Shown here piece by piece: positions 24,668 to 37,320 of a stretch of 64,000 nt of DNA (position 1 is its first letter; each line of letters starts with the position of its first letter). The notes under the pieces were generated by a model, which did not search any database, was not told the DNA's origin, and saw nothing but the letters and a program-made list of their open reading frames with translations. The stretch is taken from assembly GCA_032718565.1 (NCBI GenBank), contig JAVGVS010000234.1, positions 520,933 through 584,932 of the forward strand. Direction: 5' to 3'. This DNA comes from Distichodus sexfasciatus. Its lineage: Eukaryota; Chordata; Actinopteri; Characiformes; Distichodontidae. Both the position numbers and the translations under genes were made by a program.

Positions 24668-25158
24668 CTATCGAAGCCCGTTTCCGCCGCCTGGATGAGG
24701 AAAAAAATCACAGAATCCTGACTTTGCTCTCGGAATTCCGACTTATTAAGTCAAACATTTTAGTGCATCCAGCAAAACTTTGCAACTTCTGTTTTATTTG
24801 TTTGGTTTTATCGCCTCCAGAGCTGTTTTTAAACTTTTGCTGATTAGAACGCTGTGGGTATCTAACAAAGACAAATTTCTTCGTGAAACCACAATGAAAA
24901 TACTGAGAATATTGAGATAAAGTCTGAATTCCAAGATAAAAAGGCAGAATTCCAACTCAATAAGCCGGAATTCTGAGATAATGTCAGAATTTTGAGACAA
25001 AACGTCAAAATTCCAACTCAGTAAGTCATATTAAGTGGGAATGCTGAAATAAGTGTAGGAATTCTGAGACAAAAAGCCAGAATTTCGTCTTATTAAGTTG
25101 GAATTCTGAGATAATTTTTTCTCGTCCAGGTGGCGTAAGTGGGCTTCCGTATCATTCT
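24668..25158. mobile_element. MITE with short imperfect internal repeats (copy 1)
   Basis: Left end CGAAGCCCGTTTCCGCCGCC and right end GGTGGCGTAAGTGGGCTTCC (inverted) match the ends of the element at 56398-56782. The interior is a string of imperfect units of about 20-28 bases built around GGAATTCTGAGATAA and CCGACTTATTAAGTC. No coding capacity. Lies just past the slc13a2 polyadenylation signal. Confidence 0.65.
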
Positions 25159-25159
25159 G

Positions 25160-27477
25160 CTTACCGTCAGAATGACCACAAGTAATAGCTGAATAAAGAC
25201 ACATTCAAGCGTTTCAAAAAATTCACATTTACATTTATTTCTTTTTTAAATCCCAGACTGGCATCTGAACTTTCCAAAACTTTACACTTTTTTTTTCCTT
25301 CAAAATCATGTACAGTAAATCACAATCATAAATAAAGCTGTTACATCTTTTGACTAGAAACCTTATTGGAGTTGATCCGCCTCGACTTGTGCCCTCGTGT
25401 TTTCCCGAGTCTCTACAGGACGTTCGTTTCACCCAGAAGCGGAAAACAAGACAGACAGGGTTTTATTCGTAAATGATTCTCCTAAATGCACTTTTTGTTT
25501 GCACTATAAATAAGTGGACCATATAGTCACGACACGTCCTCGGATAAAACATTAAACCTACCCTCCTCTACATACTCTACACAGCCGCGTGGGAGCTGAA
25601 TCAACAGGAACACTCGATGCGGAGACAAACTGAAATTAATAATCATACTGTAACTATGACTGCAGACCTATTTTAGAAAACAAACCAAAAAACAAATATT
25701 CCTTTTGTTTCTCAAAAATACAAAAGGGGCACACAAACCAGTTTGGCCGAAGTTTGTGATGCTCATTACATTCCCTCTTCAGTCCTGAAAGCTCCTTTTT
25801 GTTTACCTGCTTTAACTTTTATGTACAGAAACCCGTGTCTTTCTTCTCTTCAACATACAAAAGCAGAACAGCCACAACACTGCACAGATATTCAGGGAAT
25901 GTTCTCCATATGAGAGCAAATTACAACCACAACAGTCATGTCGGTCTACTGAGTTAGAATAGTTATTTTAATTGTGTATTTTGGTTTTCAGGTCATGTGC
26001 TCTGCTTTAATTCCAAACTGAAGTCAGTTCTTCATGGCATTTGATAATATGTGATGAGAAATGCAGCTTTACTAAAAACCGAGACGATCCACGTTAATGC
26101 TTTGTTGACGCTACATGATTCTGAAAGTCGTTGGATTGTTAGAAAGTCAACATTATTTTTCAAGTCATTCATTTCCAGATCACAACAAATTCATCTTGAG
26201 ATAATTTATCTTGTCTTTATGTTGAGATCACAAGATAACTAACTAACAACTTTCATTATCTCAAGATCACGAAAAAAATATCTTGTGAACTCCAAATTCA
26301 ATGAAAAGTAATTGACTGCTGAACAAATATGGTTGTGCACAGCTTCTTGGATTGTGACTCAAAAACAATCTTAAAATCATGTTGTGTGAACAATACTTAT
26401 ATGGAGTCCCTAAAGTCCCATAATGTGTGTATTCGCCTCAAGAGGACAGGCATTATCTTGTGCACACGAGAAATATCTTGTGCTCCATAATTCAAACATA
26501 CTTGTGAAATCAACAGTGGTCTAAAAGCGCAAACCTGCATGCCAAATTAACTTACCTCTTGACAATTTAAAAAAAACAAATTACAACAAATTAAAAAACA
26601 ACAAATTAACTTGTGAGCACTATAAATGATAAATTGCGTTTACTAGATGAATAACTTGGTCACACAAGATAATTAGTCCACAGGATAATAACATGTTGTC
26701 ACAAGATAATAACTTACACCATCTTGTGTATCTTGTGACAATGTGAATCTTGTGTGCACAAGACAATAACTAAAAAATATGGGACGATTAATTGAGGGCA
26801 CACAATAGTGTTCCCACAACATAGTTAACTTAAGTGCACAGCACAATAAATTGTTGGCAAAAGATAATTAATTTGAGGACACACAATAGTAACTGGTGTG
26901 TGCAAGATACAGTAATAACTAGTTAATTAAGTTGAACGAACAAGATTAAAAATAATTCACCTTCATGAGACTTTAGGGGCTCCACGCAGAGTTTCATTAT
27001 GTGTTTCAGGGAGCAAAGTGTTAAAAAGTGGAATTCTGATTTTTCACAAATTATTTTATTTTTTCATAATTTAAGTCTTCCGATGCCCTGCATACACACA
27101 CACACACACACACACACCAAACACACTCTCACCAACGCACTCACAGTCTCACAGAGTCTTTATCTAATCACAGTGGAGCAGTAACGCTTACAGTTGGATC
27201 CGACTTCACTGTTCCCACTACTTTATAACGTTATAATGACTAAACTCGTTTACGCGATGCTGCTGGTGTGTAGTGAGAAACGGCAGTGTCAAACATATAG
27301 ATGATATGTATGCAAGGTGAGGAGTTGGAATTATCCAATCCGTCTCACTCGGACGCATGACGGAGGTGCGGAGAATGGTGTGGTCAGTGCTGATAAACGC
27401 AGGAGGGAGGCGGGCTTCAGGTCTGTCAATCACACCGTCTGGCCCAAGCCGACTGGCCGGCCACTGATCTGTCTGTC
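25160..27477. other. Region 3' of slc13a2 and unc119 (convergent ends)
   Basis: Lies between two gene 3' ends. A long unc119 3' UTR is possible: TTTATT (AATAAA on the minus strand) occurs at 27055-27060 and again near 25461. From about 26180 to 26950 the word ACAAGATAA or its complement recurs many times. A (CA)n run lies at 27090-27117. Confidence 0.45.
26180..26950. repeat. Cluster of imperfect ACAAGATAAT / ATTATCTTGT words
   Basis: At least a dozen copies of ACAAGATAAT-like words occur on both strands, often with GTGCACAC or GTGTGCAC next to them, at irregular spacing. Two more occur at 27677-27705. No terminal repeats were found around the cluster. Confidence 0.5.
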
Positions 27478-28403
27478 CTACGGCCCTCCGCTGTACGAGT
27501 AATCTGCTTTGTTGTGCATCACCAGCTTGTTGTCCACGAAGTAGAAGCTGTCGGACTGAGTCTCGTACGGGTGAAGAATCATCTCACGCACTGCAGTAGA
27601 AATAAAACACACAATTGCACTATTAATTGCTAACTTATAAGCAAAGGACAATTAATTGAGGGCAGTACATTAACAAGATAAAAACATGTTCCCACAAGAT
27701 GATAACATGTTCTCAAAAACCTGTTAATAACTTACTTTTAATGGAGTAATTTGGACAAAAAAAGCTAACGTTCAATTAAAAAGTCAGTCATTCAAGTAAA
27801 ACCCTGTCTGCCTCATTTACAAAGCGTTCTGTATCAGCATCTTACGACAAATTCTTTAGATTCATACAAGGTATTGTGCTCTACACATAATATTAACAAA
27901 CACTGGAGCTCATTCACCAGCCCTTCTTCATGTTTTATAAGTGAAAACTGTTAAGATTTGCATTAGGAGAGATAGGAAATGGACAGGATTAGGAACTAGA
28001 CTGGATAATTTTGGTAAATAACAGTTGTTATTTTTCCTCACCACTGAAAATAGTATTGAGCAAAGAGAATGATATTGCTATAGGGTTAGAGACTGGAGAC
28101 TCACTGATCTCCTCTGAAAGCTGCGGAAACTCGTAGATGTGTTCGCAGGTGTTCTTGCTGCTGGGAATGCAGAAGCCGAACTCGAAGTCGAAGCTCTTGA
28201 GCAGCTGGTCGCGAAAGTAGTGTCTCTCAATCATACGGAAGTTGTTGATGGGAAGATCGCCCACGGTGAACTCCACGCTGAAAACGCAAGACAGAAAAAT
28301 AGATGTGCTACTTGAGAGCATTTGGTTTACGTCAAACTTGCAAACATACTTGTCTCTGTGCAAATGTGATAATCAATCTATCTATCAATCAGTCCGTCAA
28401 TCA

Positions 28404-28480
<77 letters not shown>

Positions 28481-31400
28481 CAACCCCAATTCCAATGAAG
28501 TTGGGACATTGTGTAAAACATGAATAAAAACAGAATACAATGATTTGCAAATCCTTTTCAACCTATATTCAATTGAATACACTACAAAGACAAGATATCT
28601 AATGTTCAAACTGATAAACTTTATTGTTGTTTTGCAAATCTTCACTCATTTTGAATTTGATGCCTGCAACATGTTCCAAAAAAGCTGGGGCAGGGGCAGC
28701 AAAAGTTGAGGAATGCTCAAAAAACACCTGTTTTGAACATTCCACAGGTGAACAGGTTAATTGGAAACAGGTGTTTGTCATGATTGGGTGTAAAAGGAGC
28801 GTCCCCAAAAGGCTCAGTCGTTCACAAGCAAGGATGGGGCGAGGTTCACCACTTTGTGAACAACTGCGTGGGCAAATAGTCCAGCAGTTTAAGAACAACG
28901 TTTCTCAATGTACAATTGCAAGGAATCTAGAGATTTCATCATCTACTGTCCATAATATCATCAACAGATTCAGAGAATCTGGAGAAATCTCTGCACGTAA
29001 GCGGCAAGGCCGAATACCAACATTGGATGCCTGTGACCTTCGCTCCCTCAGGTGGCACTGCATTAAAACCCCACATCATTCTGTAAAGGATATTACCACG
29101 TGAGCTCAGGAATACTTCAGAAAACCACTGTCAGTTAACACAGTTCATCGCTACATCTACAAGTGCAAGTTAAAACTCTACCATGCAAAGTGAAAGCCAT
29201 ATATCAACAGCACCCAGAAACGCCGCCGGCTTCTCTGGGCCCGAGGTCATCTGAGATGGACTAACGCAAAGTGGAGAAGTGTGCTGTGGTCTGACGAGTC
29301 CACATTTCAAATTGTTTTTAAAACTCATGGACGTGGTGTCCTCCGGGCCAAACAGGAAAAGGACCATCCGGATTGTTATCAGAGCAAAGTTCAAAAGCCA
29401 GCATCTGTGATGGTATGGGGGTGTGTTAGTGTAACTTGTAACTCATCTGTGAAGGCACCATTAATGCTGAAAGGTACACACAGGTTTTGGAGCAACATAT
29501 GCTGCCATCCAAGCAACGTCTTTTTCAGGGACGTCCCTGCTTATTTCAGCAAGACAATGCCAAGCCACATTCTGCATGTGTTACAACAGCGTGGCTTCGT
29601 AGTAAAAGAGTGCGGGTACTAGACTGGCCTGCCTGCAGTCCACACCTGTCTCCCATTGAAAATGTGTGGCGCATTATGAAGCGCAATATGACAACGGAGA
29701 CCCCGGACTGCTGAGCAACTGAAGTTGTACATCAAGCAAGAATGGCAAAGAATTCCACCTACACAGCTTCAACAATTAGTGTCCTCAGTTCCCAAACGCT
29801 TACTGAGTGTTAAAGGAAAGGTGATGTAACACAGTGGTAAACATGCCCCTGTCCCAGCTCTTTTGGAACATGTTGCAGGCACCAAATTCAAGATGAGTGA
29901 AGATTTGCAAAACAACAATAAAGTTTATCAGTTTGAACATTAGATATTTTGTCTTTGTAGTGTATTCAATTGAATATAGGTTGAAAAGGATTTGCAAATC
30001 ATTGTATTCTGTTTTTATTTACGTTTTACACAACGTCCCAACTTCACTGGAACTGGGGTTGTATCTATAGACATACAATACCACATGTACAATATGTATG
30101 ATGTCTAACTGATGTTTTCATGTTGGATTGATGTTATGGGCTTGTTGACCATTGAATGTAGATCAATTTATCATTTCAACTCTAATTAAGCGAAGGTCAC
30201 GCTTGCTGAGACGACATGAATATTCCAGCTGGGTGACTTCCCCCAGATGCGCGAGCCAGAGCAGGGCACATGGAAAATCATCTCTCGTTAATTATAATGA
30301 GGGTCCTGTTGCATCCAGCATAAAATTCATTAGCAGAAATGATGTCCGAGTGCTTTGTTCTTTTGCTCTTATTTTCTCTGACCTCAATACATGGCTTCCA
30401 GCTGTCCCGATTCTCCCTACACACTATCTATTATCCGTTCAATTCTCAGTCATATATCTCACTGATTTGATCACTTCACATCTGGCCAAATTCAGCATTA
30501 ACATTGTGCTTTAAAGCAGCTGGCTCTTCTATACTTACCTATCTATCCATCCATTCATCTGGGTTTTCATTAGATAAAGCAAACTGGTTCGATTTCTAAC
30601 TCTAAACTAATTAAAACTGAATGATGTAATGTCATTATTTCTTACAAGATTTGTGTGGAAAGAGATTAAATAAACAGGTAGGACAGGTCACATTACTGTT
30701 GGGATTTAAGTGAATGCCGAACTGGTTTGCATTAGTGTTAATTAAAATATTCAGGATCCTTAATTGTCGTGGATGTTGATCTCTTTCAGCTGTGAAAGGA
30801 GGCAGAACCAGCTGCTTTCGAATATCTATTTATCTGCCCAAAACTTTATCAGCCGCATCGCTTCTCCCTGGTTCCTAACTTCATTCCCAGCAGCAGTTCA
30901 GTGGAAAAGAGACTGGAGTTCTTTCTAATAAAACTGTGTGTTAACCCATTAGACTTACGTGGCTCCGACCTGCCGTAACCGTAGAAACGCTGGTGTGAAC
31001 TGATAGCGTACGAATCGGCCAGCGTTGGGATCGACGCTCTTCTCTCCAGCCTTGTCTAATAATAAAACAGATGCGCTCACAAGTAAACAGGAAATCATTC
31101 AAATCATTACATTTTTTTTACAAATGTTTAATTAATAACCCTTAATTGTAATTACGGTGCTCTCTTTTTGGACACTTCATGCCCGACAATGTTAATTTAT
31201 TTATACTGTATGTTATTCAAAGTCCATATAAACCACAAACTTATGTTAAATTATTTGTTGTTAAAAAGGTAAAGTAAGGGGAATGGCCATGACTTTTTGC
31301 TTTGCATCCCTTTCTTGCATGAGCTGTGATATTTTTGCATGAATACTGATATTTTTTCAAATAGTATCAGATCAGAAGCCCATTAGAAAACTATTATCAA

Positions 31401-34400
31401 TACTCATGCAAATAAATCACAGTTCACGCCAGAAAGGGACACAAAGCAAAATCTTTTGAATTGCATGAAAATGATTACGAGATAAAGAGACTGTGTTATG
31501 TCGGGGTTGTCTAAATTCTGAATGTGTGTGTAGTTCTACGTGTGAGTGCTTCTCACCAGTGGATGGAGGTTTTGTGATCTCAAACAGCACCGTCCCCGTC
31601 TCCATGTCTCTGATTTTAAACCGTGTGAAGTCGATGTTGTAAATGTTCTCCTCTGGACCACACAAGTAGTCTGAAAAACCAGAGTGAGATTATTGATATT
31701 AATGTTTCTTGGTCATAAATGAGAGTTTTATACAAATACTGGTGAGTACTGAGAGTAATACATTCTAGCGTTCCCATTATTATTATTTTCCCCAGCCGGC
31801 CAGCAGGGGTCACCCCTGGTCCTGTCCTGTCCACACTGGCCTTGTGTCTGTCTGTCATTCCCATTGCTCCGCCTCTTTCTGATTGGTCCATCAGTTCAAC
31901 TGAATTAATGAGTTTCACCTGTACCTTATTTTCTGTCTCTTTATGTACTCTGTGTGTCCAGCTTCCTGTTTAACCTTGTGTTTGTAGAAGTAAGACAAAG
32001 AGATTTATTTCAGTTTTCATTCTGTGCCCAGTTTTTGTTATTGGATATATATTTACATTAACATTTTCAGCATTTAGCAGACCTTCTTATCCAGAATGAC
32101 TTCCAGTTGCTAATTCCTGAGAGTGACTCTGGGTTAAGGGGCCCACTGGTGGTAGTGCTGGATATAGAATTCAAACCCACAATCTCTTGGTCCAGAAGTG
32201 TGTGCTAACCACTAGACCACCATATATGTGACCCTCCACGGCAAAACCAGTCGCTTGTCGCAAATTTTCAAAATTGAGTTATGATGTTTTCGTGAAAGGG
32301 CATAAATCAAGCTTCAAAACGATACCTATATGGAATAAATGGGACGACATATGACTGAGATATCAACATTCAAAGGAGTCGGGTTTCTCCTGTCACGCCA
32401 AGTGAGAAACGGAGAAATCTGCCGTCGAAGTTGACTATCGCCGTAGCACTCACAGACGCTTGGTGTGGTCGCGGCTACGTTTGCATTTACGCTAGCCTAC
32501 GCTGCATTCACAGCCACGCTGATAGCCTACCTGCGTTAGGTTAACTGAACTCGGGAGACGAAGATGGATTCCAGAGAAATATCTTCACGCTAGTCAACCA
32601 GTGGATTTAGCGTAAATATTGAAGTAGAGCGGTCAAAACACAAACTTTTAACATTCTGCTGGAATTGAATTCCTCACCTCAAGAAAGTCACGTTTTTAGG
32701 ATGGAAAGGGTAAGTTTTTCAGCCAAATTTATTCACAACAGTACAGTATAGACCTTCCACTGTTTCAAAACACTAAAAACAAAACATCCAACATTTTACC
32801 CCACGCAACGTAAACGCTCGTTTTTCTCGGAAACCTCCGTTGTGACAAGCAACTGGTTTTGCCGTGGAGGGTCACAAATATAAATGATAAGTGACAGTGA
32901 AAGTGAGTGATTATTTGTCATTGTGAACACACCACAGCACGGCACACAGTGCACCACAACCAAATGTGACCTCTGGCTGGACTGGACTAAATTGGACTGG
33001 ACTGTACTGGACCAGACCAGATTCACGTTAGCCGGACGCTGCATGTGCCTCGACAGCGACTGCACCGAGCCCAGATTAAGTTTTAAGCAGCTTAAGGCAT
33101 CTCGTCGTCACCGGGGCGGATTGGGACACGGGCAGGGGATTTGGAAGGAAGCTTTTCTGCACCTCTTTATGCACAAACCAACCACAAACACACTTTTATC
33201 ACCAACACAAACACTGTGAGTAAAGAAGCAAAGCTACGATCTTAATTTCCTTTTCCAGCAGTTTATCATGACAAAACGCTGCATTGTTACAAAAGAAACT
33301 TTACAAAGCTGGGTATTTTCAACTGGCAGGTGTGTGTGATTGGTGTAGAACTGGCAGAAGTGGCAAGTGATTGGCTGCTTCACAGTTGCCAGATGAAGTT
33401 GGAGGATGGAGTCCACCTCGGTCAAGATGGAAGCAAGAATCAGTGGCTGTATTTAGCAGATTGTATGACTCTGACACTCTCTACCTCCAAATCCTCACTG
33501 AAACCTGATTGGGATTTGATGATACCCTCTTAAAAAATAAATATATTCACGATTGGATTGATGAATTGTAACACTCCTAATTGTAATGCCAAGCAAACAA
33601 TCATTTATATAGAACAGGAGACGTGTTTTTATTAAAATAAAGGTTTGTTCTTCATCTAAATGTCTGATTGAGCTCAGGACTACAAGTGATATTATAGTTG
33701 CCTTTTGTGATTTGAAATGAATGGTGGTAATTGGAAATAATTCTGCATATGATATTGTCTTACCTCAAAGTATCATAGCAGACTTATCAAACGTCATATC
33801 AAACGATCAAATACTGCATCAGTGAATCGATATATTATCATATTGTGACAAAACTTGTGATTTACACCGCTAGAGACCGTTCATGTACACACCACTTCCG
33901 CTGGTCTTCAACCGTCACTGACAGACTGAAATATGCTCTAACTCCCATGATGCATCATAGCAACGTGTTCATGACTCAGCTGCATTGTTTGAGTTGATGA
34001 CTCACGGGTAATTTAGCGTTTGGGTCGAAGCTCGGGCCTGTTTGTTTCTCTTTATAGCGTCTCACAATTTAGAAGAAACAATTTAGAAAGCGGATGCAGT
34101 TTTTCTCTTCATGTTCTTTTACAAACCAGTTTCCCATGGCAACTACCTGAAATGAAAATCCGAAATGGAAATTATGACCCGCATGCATCCTATGTACAAA
34201 GTGGGAAGAACGTGTGGATAATCCCTGCATCATTTGTTTGTTCCCTTTGTCACATTAAAACAAACCAAAAAAAAACAACAAAGTGTAAAATCCAATATAT
34301 AACAAATGACCAGTCGTTTCCAATTGAATGCGCAATGGAATATGAGATCACGTTTTCCATTTGTTGCCATTTCCCTTTTTGAGCTCAAATGAAAAGTTAA

Positions 34401-35461
34401 AAAATATGAACTCATAATGTGATTTTTATCTATGAATAAAAGAATATACTGCTCATAATAGTGGATAGCTTGGTTTTATTTCTTGGCAGTAAGACAATTA
34501 GATGGTTATTCCAAGTAAAACAACCGTGTATTTTTGTTTTTAAAAAATGTTCTAAATGACAAAATATTTTTTACAATTTGGGTCAACAGTTTACAAACGG
34601 ATATATAATTTTACAATTAATTCCAAATTTTTCCAGAACTTTGGTTTATGAAGTGTATGAAAACTAAATGATATCTCACTACGGAAATAATATAACCCTT
34701 TCACATGTTGAGACAGAACCTCTGCAAATGTAAAGATTTTTCCTCTGTGCTCTCCCTCAGGGCAACCAGTAATTAGATTTTCAAATTAAAAATCTATTTA
34801 ATATGTATTTAACATCTGTGCTGAAAAACGGACAACTTTATAAACCTGCTGCAGTCTGTAATTGTTTTTAAATGATTAAATTCATGCTTTTAACTGCAAT
34901 CTGGTTAAAATTGGCTGAAAAGTTAATTTATCTGCTTTATGAAACTTTCATAACAGAACATCAAGAAAAACAGGAGATGTGATAGAGGTGAGACATAACT
35001 TTTGGCTTTTATTTTTTCTTTGCCGGTTTATGATGTCCCTTTGTTCTTAAAACCAACGTACACAGATTTCTTATTTGGGTTTGGAGTTTATCACGGTTCA
35101 AGGTGCAAAGTACTTTATTGTCATCAGTCGCTTTATACATGTACAAAGTGTGATGAGACAGCGTGTCCCCATGGCCCCGGTGCAACATATAATAACCCTG
35201 AACATTACATTCAACAGGACAAAAGGTGCAACAAGCAACACAACACAGGTCACTAAAGTTCCATATAAACATAAATAATTACGTTGTAGTTGCCACAGAT
35301 GTAAAAGTAAGTTTCTACCACAAAATATGTTCCTATAAAAATGTGTCTTGTCATAAAGTGCCTTGTTATTATTATTATTATTAGTAGTAGTAGTAGTGGT
35401 GGTGGTGGTGGTAGTAGGTGTTGTACTGGTAGTAGTCATAGTAGTAATAGTAATAATAGTA

Positions 35462-35501
<40 letters not shown>

Positions 35502-37182
35502 TATACTTATTCATTATATATTGTCGTTATATTTATACATGTCAGTTATACATGTAACGATGAGCAAGTTGGCCCCCTGATTGGAAGGTCATCTGCTCTT
35601 GTCCCAGACTGGTAAAGGTACCACTGAGGTACTCATGAGCAAGGTACCGTCCCCAAGTACTGCTCCCTGGGCACTGCCAAAAAATCTGCCCACTGCTCCT
35701 TCACGGATGGGTCAAATGCAGAGCTCACATGTGGTTGTTGTGTAGTGTGTGCTGTGCTGTGTTCAAAATGACAATCACTCACTTTTATAGCACTTTTCCC
35801 ATAATCTGTAGATTGCTTGTATTTTTGTGTTGTATAATGCAGCGTTTCTCAATCCCAGTCCTTGCGGCCCACCGCTCTGCACATATTGGGTATTTCCTGC
35901 ACTGTTGCACGGCTGGTCCTACGTTGCTAATTAGCTAATCAGTAGCATCAAGTGTGCTGTGGGTCAGGAAAGTCGAATCTGCGCAGAGCGGTGGTCCGTG
36001 AGGACTGGGATTGAGAAACGCTGGTATAATGTGTATGGTTGTGTACTATGTATTGCATATTTTCTAACATTGTTGAACAAAACTCACTGTGTACTGTATA
36101 TTGATCTGTTTCACTGTATCTTTATATTCTGGAGCACTAGAGACAGTAATGACTGAAAGCAAATTTCCTGTACGTAAACCTACTTGGCAAATAAACCTGA
36201 TTACAAGATGAATCTGATCAAGTTTACAACTCAGAAAACAGGAGTAAAATACAGTGACGGATGAAAACTTAAACTATATTATAAAGTGTACGGATTAAAG
36301 CGGACGCATCCCCCACGTCTCAGAACAGAGTAAGTAAAGTTTATATATAAAGTGATTTTCACTGACAAAAGTCACAAATTAAACAATAAAAAATGAGAAA
36401 GGCGTTATAATATACACAGTATGATTTTATAATAAAATGAAACAGAACATATTCCAGCAGAAGTGGGTGGGGGGTGTTTCTTTAAATCCTCAGGTGTCTG
36501 TAGTTCCCTCCCCAATCCTATTACCTCATCTGCACGACGATTAGTGTGTTATGGCTTATTATTATTTCAGGGAGTGTGTGTGTGTGTGAGTGTGTTCAGA
36601 ACGCTGTGTTGCAGGAGCAGCAGCCATTTATAGAGCCGTAATCTGAAGATTAGCCATCTGGAGCTAAGAAGCACTGAAATAGAGCAGAGAAGACGACAAA
36701 GTGCAGCTCGGCTCACACACTCACTACAGCCTTTTGTCCCAGTTTCATCTCACATTTCTTCATTTCTCCACTAGTATCCTGCAGAAAGTAGGTTAAACCC
36801 CTTTAACCCAGAAATCACACAATCACACACAACAACTTCACATTACTTTATCATCAGGGATGTAAATCGCAAGTTTCATCACAATATGATATTATATCGA
36901 TTCAAAATTACAATATCGTATCTTTCCGATCTCACAAAGTCTCTGACAATACAAGTTACATTCGATACAGTGAAGGAGTCAGCGATAAAAATGAGAAAAT
37001 ATCACATGCTGATTTAACACCATCACCTCCATTCATATCATATCACAAAAAGTAACTCAAATATTATTAGACATGTTTATTCCTGATCTCGACCAGACAT
37101 TTAAATAAAAAACAATCTTCTCTTGTAATAAAAATAGTAGTAGTAATAGTATAGTAGTACAGTAGTAGTCTAGCAGCAGCTT

Positions 37183-37217
<35 letters not shown>

Positions 37218-37286
37218 CAGTCATAGACTAGCAGCAGTAACAGTAGTATAGTAGTAGTAATAGTATAGTAGTACAGTAGTAGTAAT

Positions 37287-37320
<34 letters not shown>

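Noticed and set aside
28242..28527. Frame with (YLSI)n
   Set aside because: Translation of the TATC microsatellite beside the Tc1 element.
35098..35557. Poly-Thr, poly-Val and poly-Ser frames
   Set aside because: Translations of the trinucleotide microsatellite at 35374-35512.
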